Source: Thermosynechococcus sp. NK55a
GTDB lineage: Bacteria > Cyanobacteriota > Cyanobacteriia > Thermosynechococcales > Thermosynechococcaceae
Direction: 5' to 3'
DNA length: 64,000 bases
Assembly: GCF_000505665.1 (NCBI RefSeq)
Contig: NC_023033.1
Coordinates: forward strand, 1,054,001-1,118,000
A program made the translations under genes and the position numbers. The notes beneath the pieces are model-generated. The model saw only the letters and a list, made by a program, of their open reading frames with translations, was not told the DNA's origin and searched no databases. This document shows positions 27,963 to 37,007 of this stretch, piece by piece; the stretch's first letter is position 1, and the number at the start of each line of letters is the position of its first letter.

Positions 27963-29821
27963 GTCTAGACTGCGGCTACTGGCCTTCCATCCTTTCTGCA
28001 GCGGAAGTTAGTGCTGCTGCCACCAGTCTCAGTGAATTGCGCTCTACTCCCCTGGGTCTGGTGTGGTTAGAGCGGCGTCCTCAACAAAAGGGGCGCGTGG
28101 TGTTGGTGCGTCAAGGGCAAGAACTTTTGGCTGCCCCCTGGAGTGCGCGATCGCGAGTGAATGAGTATGGCGGCGGCGCCTACTGGTGCCATGGTGATCA
28201 GATTTACTTTGTCAATGATACCGATCAGGGCATCTATGCCCTTGGGGAACCCCACCCCACGTTAATCTACCAAGCTGCCAATACTCGCTTTGCTGATGGC
28301 TGTGTTGATCCTTGGCGCGATCGCCTGCTGTGTGTGCAAGAGGTGCTTCTAGCAGAGGGTCGTAGCCAACAGTCCATTGTGGCTATTGCCTTAGGGGGAG
28401 AGCGAACCGTGCTGGTTCAAGGAGCAGGCTTCTATGGGGCACCCCGCCTGAGTCCAGACGGTAAGACCCTTGTCTGGCTGCAATGGTCAGCACCGCAGAT
28501 GCCCTGGGATGGCTGTGAACTGTGGGGCGCCATGGTCAGTAGTGACGGTTCCCTGGGTACCCCCTACCGCATTGCTGGCAGCAGTGAGGAATCTGTCCAA
28601 CAACCCCAATGGCAGGGAAAGACCCTCTACTACATCAGCGATCGCTCTGGCTGGTGGAATCTCTATCGTTACTGTGATAGCCGCCATGACCCCGTTTGGC
28701 AAGCCAGTTATGATGCCGGTGTACCCCTGTGGGTTTTTGGTCAATCCACCTATGCTCTGGTGAATCCAGAGACGGCGGTCTTAACCTATAGCGATCGCGG
28801 GCTATGGCAGCTGGCAGTGGTTTCCCTAGAAACAGGTAAATGGCAAACTGTTCCGACGGATTATACCGAGATCCATTCCCTCGTTCGGGTGAGCGATCGC
28901 GCCGTTGCCTTTGTTGCCAGTTCGCCCCTGTTGCCTCCCCATATTGGGCAGTTCAATCTTGAGGACGGCACCACAACATCGCTTCGGCCCATTGCTTCTC
29001 CCCTGCCGCCTGAGTGGATTTCTCAGCCCGAGCGGATTGCATTTCCGACAACTGAGGGGGCCACCGCCTACGGCTTTTTCTACCCGCCCCAAAATCCCCA
29101 AGTGCAGCCCCCGTCACGCCCACCCTTAATCGTGAGAAGCCATGGGGGGCCTACGGCCGCCAGTGGCACTGGCTTAGATCTGCGCATCCAGTTCTGGACC
29201 AGTCGCGGCTTTGCGGTGTTAGATGTCAACTATCGTGGCAGTACCGGCTATGGTCGCGCCTATCGCAATGCCCTGCGGGGACAGTGGGGAGTGGTGGATG
29301 TGGCCGACTGTGTTGCAGGGGCGGAGTATTTGGTGGCTCAAGGACAAGTGGCGGGCGATCGCTTGGCAATTCGTGGCAGCAGTGCCGGCGGCTATACCAC
29401 CCTTTGTGCACTGACATTTACGCGCGTCTTCCATGTGGGGGCAAGTTACTACGGCATTGGTGATCTCCTGAGCCTGCTCAAGGAAACCCATGCCTTTGAG
29501 GCCCATTATTTTGATCAACTGATTGCCCCCTATCCCGAAGGGGCAGACCTCTACCGCCAGCGATCGCCCCTTTACCATGCGGATTGCCTCACCTGCCCCG
29601 TGATTTTCTTTCAAGGGCTAAAGGATGTGGTTGTTCCCCCTGGCCAAGCGGAACAGATGGTGGCCGCCCTTCAGGCCAAGGGCATTCCCGTCGAGTATTA
29701 CACCTTTGCCGAAGAGGGGCACGGCTTCCGCCAAAGTAGCACGATCGCCACCGCCCTTGAGGCAGAGTTGAGGTTTTATCAAAGGCATCTACTTAAATCT
29801 CATCTACTTGAATCTACTTAA
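27959..29821 (+). CDS. S9 family prolyl oligopeptidase-like peptidase
   Basis: A 620-aa protein with an N-terminal beta-propeller (about 1-350, repeated strands such as LSPDGKTLVWLQW and LYYISDRSGWWNLYRY) and a C-terminal alpha/beta-hydrolase domain. The catalytic triad is visible: Ser in RGSSAGGYTTL, Asp in FQGLKDVVVP and His in EEGHGFRQ. There is no signal peptide, so it is probably cytoplasmic. Substrate unknown. It overlaps purF by 4 nt and is followed by ribE after 13 bp, placing it within the purine-riboflavin unit. Confidence 0.87.
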   Translation: MSLDCGYWPSILSAAEVSAAATSLSELRSTPLGLVWLERRPQQKGRVVLVRQGQELLAAPWSARSRVNEYGGGAYWCHGDQIYFVNDTDQGIYALGEPHPTLIYQAANTRFADGCVDPWRDRLLCVQEVLLAEGRSQQSIVAIALGGERTVLVQGAGFYGAPRLSPDGKTLVWLQWSAPQMPWDGCELWGAMVSSDGSLGTPYRIAGSSEESVQQPQWQGKTLYYISDRSGWWNLYRYCDSRHDPVWQASYDAGVPLWVFGQSTYALVNPETAVLTYSDRGLWQLAVVSLETGKWQTVPTDYTEIHSLVRVSDRAVAFVASSPLLPPHIGQFNLEDGTTTSLRPIASPLPPEWISQPERIAFPTTEGATAYGFFYPPQNPQVQPPSRPPLIVRSHGGPTAASGTGLDLRIQFWTSRGFAVLDVNYRGSTGYGRAYRNALRGQWGVVDVADCVAGAEYLVAQGQVAGDRLAIRGSSAGGYTTLCALTFTRVFHVGASYYGIGDLLSLLKETHAFEAHYFDQLIAPYPEGADLYRQRSPLYHADCLTCPVIFFQGLKDVVVPPGQAEQMVAALQAKGIPVEYYTFAEEGHGFRQSSTIATALEAELRFYQRHLLKSHLLEST

Positions 29822-29834
29822 GGGATAGATAACA

Positions 29835-30491
29835 ATGTTTACTGGTATTATTCAGGCGATCGGTGTGCTCCAGCAACGCTCCGAGTCACAGTTGGTGATT
29901 ACTGCCAGCGATGCCCCTTTCCTTGGGGATGTGGCCATTGGCGATAGTATTGCTGTTGAGGGTGTTTGCCTCACAGTGGAAACCGTTGATGCCACGGGGT
30001 TTACAGTCAGCGTCTCTCCGGAAACGCTACAGCGCACTACATTGGCGGCCAAAGCGGCAGCGGGAGCAATGGTCAACCTCGAACCTGCCCTGCGGGTAGG
30101 CGATAGGGTGGGGGGACATTTTGTTACTGGTCATGTGGATGGTGTCGGCACCCTACTGGCGATCGCTCCCACAGGCACCAGTTGGGAACTGACATTCTCC
30201 GCCCCTGAAACGGTGGCAGTGTACATTATCCCCAAAGGCAGTATTGCCATCAATGGCATTAGCCTCACTATTGCCCATTGCAATGAAAAAGGGGATGAGT
30301 TCAGCATTGCTGTCATCCCCCATACCTATGCAGAAACCACGTTGCAATTTCTTAGGGTTGGCGATGGGGTGAACCTAGAGGCGGATCTACTGGGCAAATA
30401 TACCCGCAAGTTTCTCCAGCCCCAAAACGCCTCAACCGCAGTGAATAACGAAATTGACCTTGCGTTTCTCCAAACCCATGGCTACGCCTAG
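29835..30491 (+). CDS. ribE: Riboflavin synthase alpha subunit
   Basis: A 218-aa enzyme that dismutates two 6,7-dimethyl-8-ribityllumazine molecules to riboflavin. It consists of two lumazine-binding repeats: [10 protein letters not shown] at the start and [12 protein letters not shown] at about residue 95. [13 protein letters not shown] and its counterpart [12 protein letters not shown] mark the paired barrels. The 3' end is overlapped on the other strand by the tsf frame as sequenced; if the likely missing base in tsf is restored, the two genes end 5 bp apart. Confidence 0.93.
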   Translation: MFTGIIQAIGVLQQRSESQLVITASDAPFLGDVAIGDSIAVEGVCLTVETVDATGFTVSVSPETLQRTTLAAKAAAGAMVNLEPALRVGDRVGGHFVTGHVDGVGTLLAIAPTGTSWELTFSAPETVAVYIIPKGSIAINGISLTIAHCNEKGDEFSIAVIPHTYAETTLQFLRVGDGVNLEADLLGKYTRKFLQPQNASTAVNNEIDLAFLQTHGYA

Positions 30492-31377
30492 GGGCCTTAT
30501 TTTTCTTCTTGTTTGGGCGAGACTTGCCACCGGATTTTTTGGTAGCGGCACCGAATCCCTTGCTTTCAGCCGCAGGTTCCGCCGTCTGCTCAGCAGCTGC
30601 TACAGGTTCTGGGGCTGGCTCTTCAGTTGTCACTTCCGCTGCCGGTTCAGGTGCGCTCACTTCAGGTGGGGCAGTTTCAGCCACCTCTGCAGTTGCTTCG
30701 GCGGTTTTTGCAGCAGCACTCATGGCTTGGGTTTGGGCAGCTACTTCCTCAGCAAGGTTAGTTTCTTGCTTCTCGATCCCCTCACCGAGGACAAAGCGTT
30801 GGAAGCGGCGAATCTGGATATTTTCGCCCAGTTCGGCAATGTGCTCTTTCACCAACTCTTCAACAGTCTTGGACTGATCGCGGATAAAGGGCTGGTAGAG
30901 CAAACAGAGCTCTTTGAGGGTTTTTTCCAGCTTGCCAGCAACAATTTTTTCTTGGACTTCTGGGGGTTTCCCTTTCAAGGCATCGGAACCAAGGGCAATC
31001 TGGCGTTCTTTCTCCTTGTACTCGGCGGGAATATCGTCTAGGGAGACAAATTCCACATTGGGGCAAGCAGCAATTTGCTTGGCAATGTCTTGGACCAGGG
31101 TTTTAAATTTCTCGTTACGAGCGACAAAGTCAGTTTCGCAGTTCACCTCCACCAGCACACCAATGCGCCCACCGGTGTGAATGTAGCTATCCACCAGACC
31201 TTCACTGGTTAGACGCCCGGCCTTTTTACCCGCAGAGGCTAGGCCCTTTTGCCGCAGCCAAGCAATGGCGGCTTCCATATCGCCATTGGACTCCTGCAAG
31301 GCTTTCTTGCAGTCCATCATGCCGGCACCGGTTTTGTCCCGCAGTTCTTTGACTAGTTTGGCTGAAATCTCTGCCAT
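30352..31377 (-). CDS. tsf: Translation elongation factor Ts, stop codon probably lost by frameshift
   Basis: EF-Ts recycles EF-Tu by nucleotide exchange. The N-terminal UBA-like region ([20 protein letters not shown]) and [12 protein letters not shown] are canonical. After about 205 residues comes an Ala/Glu/Pro-rich linker, then a basic end ([11 protein letters not shown]). As sequenced, the frame runs on for about 48 codons antisense to ribE. If the A5 run (T5 at 30500-30504 on the plus strand) had one more base, the frame would end at a TAA around 30497 after a poly-Lys tail, giving about 293 aa. It is preceded by rpsB (17-bp gap). Confidence 0.9.
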   Translation of the reverse strand: MAEISAKLVKELRDKTGAGMMDCKKALQESNGDMEAAIAWLRQKGLASAGKKAGRLTSEGLVDSYIHTGGRIGVLVEVNCETDFVARNEKFKTLVQDIAKQIAACPNVEFVSLDDIPAEYKEKERQIALGSDALKGKPPEVQEKIVAGKLEKTLKELCLLYQPFIRDQSKTVEELVKEHIAELGENIQIRRFQRFVLGEGIEKQETNLAEEVAAQTQAMSAAAKTAEATAEVAETAPPEVSAPEPAAEVTTEEPAPEPVAAAEQTAEPAAESKGFGAATKKSGGKSRPNKKKNKAPRRSHGFGETQGQFRYSLRLRRFGAGETCGYICPVDPPLGSPHRQP

Positions 31378-31394
31378 GATCGGTTCCTCAAGGA

Positions 31395-32186
31395 TTAAGC
31401 GTCAGAGTCATCTGGAATATCTAGAGCTTCGGCATCACCATCGTCGCTGGCGGTCATCCCATCGTCGTCCTCATCAGCGAGATTGGCTTCGGGTTCCTCC
31501 AACTGACCATGGCGGCCTTCGTAAATGGCATCGGCGAGTTTGCCCACAATCAGCTTAATCGAACGGATGGCATCATCGTTAGCGGGGATGGGAATATCCA
31601 CTTGGGTGGGGTCACAGTTGGTATCTAGCAGCGCCACGATAGGAATCCCCAATTTGTGACACTCGGCAACGGCGTTGTACTCCCGCTTGACATCCACAAT
31701 GATCGCAACATCGGGCAGCCGCCGCATTTGTTTGATCCCGCCAAGGTATTTTTGTAGGCGTGCCAGCTCTCGCCGCAGGGCTGAGGCTTCCTGTTTGGGC
31801 CGCAGATCAATGAGGCCGTTTTCCTCCATGCTTTCTAGTTCTTTGAGGCGATCGACACGGGTTTTAATCGTATTCCAGTTAGTGAGCATTCCCCCCAGCC
31901 AGCGCTGGTTGACGTAGTAACTGCCGCAGCGGAGCGCTTCCTGTTCGACAATGCCGGCGGCTTGACGCTTGGTACCAATAAACAAAAAGCGTTTGCCTTT
32001 TTCAGCAGCGTTGCGGATGTAGTTGTAGGCTTCATCCACCAGTTGGGCGGTTTGTACGAGGTCAATGATGTGCACCCCATTGCGAACCGTGAAGATGTAG
32101 GGTGCCATCCGGGGGTTCCAGCGGCGGGCTTGGTGGCCAAAATGAACCCCTGCCTCCAGCATTTGGGCAAGGCTAAGAACTGCCAT
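31395..32186 (-). CDS. rpsB: 30S ribosomal protein S2
   Basis: A 263-aa S2 protein that joins the 30S head late in assembly and helps recruit S1. [29 protein letters not shown] and [16 protein letters not shown] are diagnostic. The last 35 residues are a strongly acidic extension ([16 protein letters not shown]) beyond the normal S2 end. An AGGAG ribosome binding site precedes the ATG by 9 nt. It leads the rpsB-tsf operon, the usual bacterial order. Confidence 0.95.
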   Translation of the reverse strand: MAVLSLAQMLEAGVHFGHQARRWNPRMAPYIFTVRNGVHIIDLVQTAQLVDEAYNYIRNAAEKGKRFLFIGTKRQAAGIVEQEALRCGSYYVNQRWLGGMLTNWNTIKTRVDRLKELESMEENGLIDLRPKQEASALRRELARLQKYLGGIKQMRRLPDVAIIVDVKREYNAVAECHKLGIPIVALLDTNCDPTQVDIPIPANDDAIRSIKLIVGKLADAIYEGRHGQLEEPEANLADEDDDGMTASDDGDAEALDIPDDSDA

Positions 32187-32403
32187 TGAGTTGTACTCCT
32201 ATGGGTTAAACAACCATCCGTCCATGATCCGGTGAGGACACCCAAGGGGACGAATGTGAAAGATGTGCAGATTTATTATCATAGCCAATGATCAAGGCCT
32301 TTGGAAAGCCCAATCCACAGTGATTTGGTAGCGTTGTGATCTTGACGCTCGGGGGCGGCCCACCTATTCTCAAACATTCAAAACGGCTGGATGGTGCTGA
32401 ACC

Positions 32404-33795
32404 TTGGATATTTCCCGCTTGCGATCGCAATGGCAACAAATTCACGGTGACGAAACCTCGGAAGCCGTTATTGAGGAGCACTTTGTCCGACCGCTGTTGA
32501 GTGTGTTGGGGTTTGGCGATCGCGATCGCCTCTCTTCTTTTGATACAGGTATGGGCATTGCCGATGTGGCAGCGCGGTTTCCCCGCGAGAATCAGCCTCC
32601 CTTTTCTCAGAGTCCAGTTGACCCCGATTTAATTGTGGAGATTAAAACCCCTGCCCGTCGCTCGCGCAATACCCCCAGTCAAACGGTGGCCTTGAACCTT
32701 GAGAATGGTTCTGCCCACCATAGCCGCGCCCTACAACAACTGCGCCAACTTCTCAGGGGCTGCCATTGCCAAGGAACCGCTTGGGGGTTGATCACCAATG
32801 CCCGCCATCTTCAGCTTTTTCAACGCCATGGCCACTTGGTCTATCCAGCCACGCCCAACTATGAACTGACGGGCGATCGCCTTGAGAGCATTATCGACGA
32901 CCTCAAAACCTGCTTGCGATCGCGCCCCCGTGCCACTACTCTCTGCATCTACAATCACAAAGGGGGCGTGGGCAAAACCACGACCACGATTAACTTGGGA
33001 GCCACCCTTGCTGTGGCGGATGCGGCCGTTTTACTGATTGACTGTGACCCTCAGGGGGATCTCAGCCGCACTCTTGAGCTAACCCCCACAAGTACGACCC
33101 TTGCGGCTTGTCTGCAAAATCCTGATGAGCCGATTACAGCCGCGATTCGCCCCTTTGACTTGCGCCTGCGCACCAGTAGCAGTATTAAATCTGCCCATAT
33201 TTTTGATGCCATTCCCGCTGGGCCACAACTGCAAAGCATCCTCATTCAGGCAATGCAAACCCAAAATCCACCCATTACCCGCCTGCGGGAACTCCTCGCC
33301 CCCTTGCGCGATCGCTACGACTACATTCTCATTGACTGCTCCAGTGCTTGGCTTTTTTTAACTAAGAGCGCCGTATACGCCAGTGACGCCGTTTTGATTC
33401 CCACCCGCCACACCGATCTCTCCTCCCTCAACAATGCGGCTCAGGTGATTCACCAATTTCTCTTTAATGAAATCCACACCTTGCGCCGTGAAGGGGGTCC
33501 CCTTCCTTTACCCATTTTCTTTAATGGTGCTCCGACAACCGATCAGGCAATGGCGGTTGCCCAGGCAGAAATTGCACGGATTCTCCAGAAACTCCCCCAC
33601 CTCACCCCCTACTTTTGGCCCCAGTATCAAGCCAGTGACACAAGGGTATTTGCCATTCCTGAATATGCCATCATTTCCCGTGCCGCCTTTGCCCGCGTTC
33701 CTGCTGTCTTCAAAGATAAGCGCGTCCTAGGCTTCTATCAGGCATTTGTGCAGACCTATCTTCGCCCCTTAGCTTCTGCCGATGACCTCCCCTAA
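32404..33795 (+). CDS. HsdR_N-like nuclease domain fused to a ParA-family ATPase
   Basis: A 463-aa two-domain protein. Residues 1-165 match the type I restriction R-subunit N-terminal fold: Asp54 in GIADVAARF, a D-x3-E-x-K element (D75, E79, K81 in DLIVEIKTP) and WGLITNARHLQLF, the usual follow-up segment. Residues 178-455 form a ParA/MinD ATPase with deviant Walker A KGGVGKTT (186-193), LLIDCDPQGDLS and YDYILIDCSS. TTG 32404 is the first start after an in-frame TGA. No ParB, methylase or helicase gene is adjacent. Likely roles are partition, plasmid-derived maintenance or defence; none is proven. Confidence 0.75.
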   Translation: MDISRLRSQWQQIHGDETSEAVIEEHFVRPLLSVLGFGDRDRLSSFDTGMGIADVAARFPRENQPPFSQSPVDPDLIVEIKTPARRSRNTPSQTVALNLENGSAHHSRALQQLRQLLRGCHCQGTAWGLITNARHLQLFQRHGHLVYPATPNYELTGDRLESIIDDLKTCLRSRPRATTLCIYNHKGGVGKTTTTINLGATLAVADAAVLLIDCDPQGDLSRTLELTPTSTTLAACLQNPDEPITAAIRPFDLRLRTSSSIKSAHIFDAIPAGPQLQSILIQAMQTQNPPITRLRELLAPLRDRYDYILIDCSSAWLFLTKSAVYASDAVLIPTRHTDLSSLNNAAQVIHQFLFNEIHTLRREGGPLPLPIFFNGAPTTDQAMAVAQAEIARILQKLPHLTPYFWPQYQASDTRVFAIPEYAIISRAAFARVPAVFKDKRVLGFYQAFVQTYLRPLASADDLP

Positions 33796-33888
33796 CAGGC
33801 AACCTTCCTAAGCGGTGCGGGTCACTGGGGGATTAAAAACCAAGTGCACTGGGTGCTGGATGGGGGGTCCTCGGGGCAAAACGTTTGA
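33796..33888 (+). pseudogene. Remnant of an ISAs1-type transposase
   Basis: In the same frame straight after the ParA fusion stop, GHWGIKNQVHWVLD (33820-33861) resembles the conserved C-terminal catalytic segment of ISAs1/IS4-like DDE transposases (HWxIENxLHWVLD). The match fades afterwards and a TGA ends it at 33888. No start, no upstream transposase part and no terminal repeats are seen. The rest of the gap up to cysA shows only promoter-like AT-rich sequence. Confidence 0.5.
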
Positions 33889-34023
33889 GGGTAGGATGGG
33901 GCGATGACTGCCTTGCTCGTCTCCTTGCCAGTGTTTGAGTATGCGTTTGCTCTGTAGACAAAGACACAAGGCTTCAAAACTACTGTAATCTTATAGACAA
34001 ACGAGAGTATTACTGGCAGTGCT

Positions 34024-35034
34024 ATGGGCATCACCATTGAAAATGTTTCTAAGTCCTTTGGCTCCTTTCAAGCGGTCAAGCAAGTGGATTTGGATATTGC
34101 CAGTGGCTCTTTGGTGGCGCTGTTGGGGCCTTCGGGTTCTGGTAAATCAACCTTACTGCGACTAATTGCGGGTCTAGAGATGCCCGACACTGGCCGGATT
34201 CTCCTCACGGGTAAGGATGCCACCTATCAAAGTGTCCAAGAGCGTAATATTGGCTTCGTCTTTCAGCACTATGCCCTTTTTAAGCACATGACCGTGCGCC
34301 AAAATATCGCCTTTGGCCTAGAGCTGCGCAAGGTACCCCGTGCCAAGATCAAAGCGCGGGTGGAGGAATTGCTCGAGTTGGTGCAGTTGGTTGGCTTGGG
34401 CGATCGCTACCCCTCTCAGCTCTCCGGCGGGCAACGCCAACGGGTGGCTCTGGCCCGTGCCCTCGCCGTAGAACCTAAAGTGCTGTTGCTCGATGAACCG
34501 TTTGCTGCCCTCGATGCCAAAGTGCGCAAGGAACTGCGAGCATGGCTACGCCACCTCCACGATGATGTCCATGTGACAACGGTCTTCGTAACCCACGACC
34601 AAGAGGAAGCCATGGAAGTCGCGGATCAAATTGTCGTCATGAACAAAGGGCAAGTGGAGCAGGTGGGCACCCCCGCTGAAATTTACGACCATCCCGCCAG
34701 CCCCTTTGTGATGAGCTTTATTGGCCCTGTCAATGTCTTACGCGCTCGCGTCTTCCAGCAAACCCAAGGCACGGCTCCCCACTGCGATATTTTTCTGCGC
34801 CCGCGCGACATCATTATTGAAACCAGTCCCAACGGCAACACGGTCTCAGCTCGCATTCACCGCATCATTCACTTGGGCTGGGAAATTCAGGTGGAACTGC
34901 GCTTAGACGATGGGCAGGAATTGATGGCACACCTATCGCGAGAGCGATTTGATGAGCTGCACCTTGAACCCCAACAACAGGTCTTTATTAAGCCACGGGA
35001 GGCAAAGTCCTTTCCCCTTTACTACAGCATTTAG
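34024..35034 (+). CDS. cysA: Sulfate/thiosulfate ABC transporter ATP-binding protein
   Basis: A 336-aa ABC ATPase of the CysA type. Walker [11 protein letters not shown]-loop [14 protein letters not shown], signature [16 protein letters not shown], Walker [13 protein letters not shown] and switch [13 protein letters not shown] are all intact. A C-terminal TOBE-like regulatory part follows (about 235-336, with [12 protein letters not shown] and [12 protein letters not shown]). CysA energises sulfate uptake through CysT/CysW. Those permeases and the binding protein are not in the window, so the gene stands alone. Confidence 0.88.
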   Translation: MGITIENVSKSFGSFQAVKQVDLDIASGSLVALLGPSGSGKSTLLRLIAGLEMPDTGRILLTGKDATYQSVQERNIGFVFQHYALFKHMTVRQNIAFGLELRKVPRAKIKARVEELLELVQLVGLGDRYPSQLSGGQRQRVALARALAVEPKVLLLDEPFAALDAKVRKELRAWLRHLHDDVHVTTVFVTHDQEEAMEVADQIVVMNKGQVEQVGTPAEIYDHPASPFVMSFIGPVNVLRARVFQQTQGTAPHCDIFLRPRDIIIETSPNGNTVSARIHRIIHLGWEIQVELRLDDGQELMAHLSRERFDELHLEPQQQVFIKPREAKSFPLYYSI

Positions 35035-35059
35035 GCACGAAAAAAAATTAGTCTATCCC

Positions 35060-35089
35060 TTGAACAAAGGTCACCAGACTTGTTATGCT
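35060..35089 (+). promoter_or_regulatory. Promoter of tRNA-Gln
   Basis: TTGAAC (35060-35065) and TATGCT (35084-35089) are separated by 18 bp, close to the sigma-70 consensus, and place the start of transcription a few bases before the tRNA. Confidence 0.6.
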
Positions 35090-35104
35090 AACAAAGCGAT
35101 GCAA

Positions 35105-35176
35105 TGGGGTGTCGCCAAGCGGTAAGGCAGCGGGTTTTGGTCCCGCCATTCGGGGGTTCGAATCCTCCCGCCCCAG
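35105..35176 (+). tRNA. tRNA-Gln (anticodon TTG)
   Basis: A 72-nt cloverleaf: acceptor arms TGGGGTG/CGCCCCA, D-arm GCCA...AGGC-type, anticodon arm GCGGG/CCCGC around a loop with TTG at positions 34-36, T-arm GGGGG/CCTCC with TTCGAAT, discriminator G. CCA is not encoded. In cyanobacteria Gln-tRNA is made by the GatCAB transamidation route. The HAD gene starts 17 bp downstream. Confidence 0.95.
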
Positions 35177-35193
35177 TTAGGTTTTAGAAATCA

Positions 35194-35976
35194 ATGGCAC
35201 AAATATTCCCCTCATTGCTGGCCTTAGATTTTGATGGCGTTCTCTGTAACGGCCTGCGGGAATATTTTCAAACCAGTTGGCGAGTCTATCAGCAGGTGTG
35301 GCCTGAGCAGCCCCTTGGGATTTCCCTAGAGAAACTAGAAAGGCAATTTGGTCAATTGCGCGCTGTGATTACGGTGGGGTGGGAGATGCCGCTGCTGTTG
35401 CGGGCAATTGTTGAAGGTACCCCTGCTCAAGAGATTCTCCAAGATTGGCCAAAGGTGTGCGATCGCCTGCTGGCTACCTATCATCTCACTGCCGCTGATT
35501 TAGGAGCACGAGTGGACGGCCTGCGCGATCGCTGGATTGAAACGGACTGGCAAAGCTGGTTAGCGCTCCATAACTTTTATGACGGTGTCATAGCCGCTGT
35601 GCAACACTGGCAGGCCCAAGGGCAAGCCCTCGCCATTGTCACCACCAAGGAGCAGCGCTTTGTCACCTATTTGCTGGAGCAGGCGGGCCTTTCTTTTCCC
35701 TCGGAGGCCATCTATGGCAAAGAGCAACAGCAGCCAAAACCTGTGATTCTTCAGGCACTGCAGTCAACCTATGGCGCTCCCCTGTGGTTTGTTGAAGATC
35801 GCCTTGGGGCACTACTACAGGTTGCGGCAACATCGGAACTCGAGGAAACAAAACTCTTCTTGGCCACCTGGGGCTATACTACCGCGGGCGATCGCGCCCA
35901 GGCTGAGGCACATCCGCGCATCCACCCCCTCAGCCTAGAACAATTTTGCAAATTTCCCCACTGGCTGTCCCCCTAA
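35194..35976 (+). CDS. HAD superfamily hydrolase
   Basis: A 260-aa HAD-type phosphatase. Motif I is LLALDFDGVLCNG with the two catalytic Asp; motif II is LAIVTTK (Thr); motif III Lys is in KEQQQPKPVIL; motif IV acidic site is LWFVEDRLGAL. An alpha-helical cap (about 25-130) suits small substrates. It resembles phosphoglycolate phosphatase-like proteins, but the substrate cannot be read from the sequence. It lies between two tRNA genes. Confidence 0.78.
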   Translation: MAQIFPSLLALDFDGVLCNGLREYFQTSWRVYQQVWPEQPLGISLEKLERQFGQLRAVITVGWEMPLLLRAIVEGTPAQEILQDWPKVCDRLLATYHLTAADLGARVDGLRDRWIETDWQSWLALHNFYDGVIAAVQHWQAQGQALAIVTTKEQRFVTYLLEQAGLSFPSEAIYGKEQQQPKPVILQALQSTYGAPLWFVEDRLGALLQVAATSELEETKLFLATWGYTTAGDRAQAEAHPRIHPLSLEQFCKFPHWLSP

Positions 35977-35980
35977 CCCC

Positions 35981-36009
35981 TTGTCTTTCAAGGTGGTTTT
36001 CTCTATACT
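35981..36009 (+). promoter_or_regulatory. Promoter of tRNA-Lys
   Basis: TTGTCT (35981-35986) and TATACT (36004-36009) with an ideal 17-bp spacer, ending 21 bp before the tRNA. Confidence 0.7.
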
Positions 36010-36030
36010 GAAAAAGCTGTGAAACAGCGC

Positions 36031-36102
36031 GGGTCGCTAGCTCAGCGGTAGAGCACTCGGCTTTTAACCGATTGGTCTTGGGTTCGAATCCCAGGCGACC
36101 CA
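36031..36102 (+). tRNA. tRNA-Lys (anticodon TTT)
   Basis: A 72-nt cloverleaf: acceptor GGGTCGC/GCGACCC, D-arm GCTC/GAGC, anticodon loop CTTTTAA with TTT at 34-36, T-arm TTGGG/CCCAG around TTCGAAT, discriminator A. CCA is not encoded. One mismatch (C-T) lies at the base of the anticodon stem. It converges with the vipp1 gene, whose stop is 7 bp away. Confidence 0.95.
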
Positions 36103-36108
36103 CTAAAA

Positions 36109-36960
36109 CTAACTCTCTAGTAGGCGGCGAAGTTCTGCCATATCGTCATCAATAGATTTAGATTTACTTTGAGACGATGAACTGGTGCGTGGTGCGTCCT
36201 GCACTTCAGGAGCAGAGACATTGATATTGATATTCAATTGACTGCTGCCACTGGCGGCCTGGGGTAGCGTCCCCGCGGAGGGGGCATCAGTCAACAGGCC
36301 CATTTGCCGCTTCATTTCCAGCAGCTCAAATTCCACGTCCTGCTTGTTAGCACTGCTTTGGAGGGCTTCGAATTTACTTTCGAGCGTATCGCCACTCAGT
36401 TCAGCAATAGCTTGGGAGCGGGCCTCCATTTGAAGCACTTTATCTTCCATGCGTTCAAATGCCGCCATCGCATTGGAGGTGCCCACCTTGCTAACCGCTT
36501 GATGAATCTGTTCGGAGGCTTTGGCTGCACGAACCCGTGCCTTAAGCATTTCCTTCTTCGTTTTGGCCTCAGAAATTTTGCTTTCAAGGGCCGTCAAGTT
36601 GTCCTTAAGGGTTTTCACTTGAGCAGCCATTTGATCCACCTGGGCTTTGAGGGCAATAGCGGTATCTGCGGCAGTTTTCTTGCGGTTCAAGGCTTCGAGA
36701 GCCAGTGCTTCATCTCCTCTACTGAGGGCAAGCCGTGCCCGCTCTTCCCACTGCTGGGCATCCTTAAGATTTTGGGTGTACTGTTGTTCGAGTCGTTTTT
36801 GGGCGGCAATGGCCTGAGCAACCGCTTGGCGTAACTTCACCAAGTCGGCATTCATATCAATAATCGTTTGCTCGAGAATTTTTTCCGGATCTTCGGCAGC
36901 ACTCACTAGGGCATTGAGGTTAGAGCGAATTACCATGCCCACACGATCAAGTAAACCCAT
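36109..36960 (-). CDS. vipp1: Vesicle-inducing protein in plastids VIPP1/IM30
   Basis: A 283-aa PspA/IM30 protein of the ESCRT-III-like superfamily that shapes and protects thylakoid membranes. It starts MGLLDRVGMVIRSNLNALVS, the amphipathic membrane-binding helix. A long coiled-coil core follows to about residue 215. A Ser-rich linker and a final helix (SIDDDMAELRRLLES) form the C-terminal extension that separates VIPP1 from PspA. ATG 36960 is chosen because the family begins there; the frame is open five codons further. Confidence 0.92.
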   Translation of the reverse strand: MGLLDRVGMVIRSNLNALVSAAEDPEKILEQTIIDMNADLVKLRQAVAQAIAAQKRLEQQYTQNLKDAQQWEERARLALSRGDEALALEALNRKKTAADTAIALKAQVDQMAAQVKTLKDNLTALESKISEAKTKKEMLKARVRAAKASEQIHQAVSKVGTSNAMAAFERMEDKVLQMEARSQAIAELSGDTLESKFEALQSSANKQDVEFELLEMKRQMGLLTDAPSAGTLPQAASGSSQLNININVSAPEVQDAPRTSSSSQSKSKSIDDDMAELRRLLES

Positions 36961-37007
36961 GCTTCGCCTCGTCAATAACTCGTTGACTCTACTCTAGCGC
37001 ATGCCCC

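Noticed and set aside
33822..34037. 71-codon minus-strand frame between the ParA fusion and cysA
   Set aside because: Overlaps the transposase remnant in antisense and the cysA start; no ribosome binding site or recognisable family.
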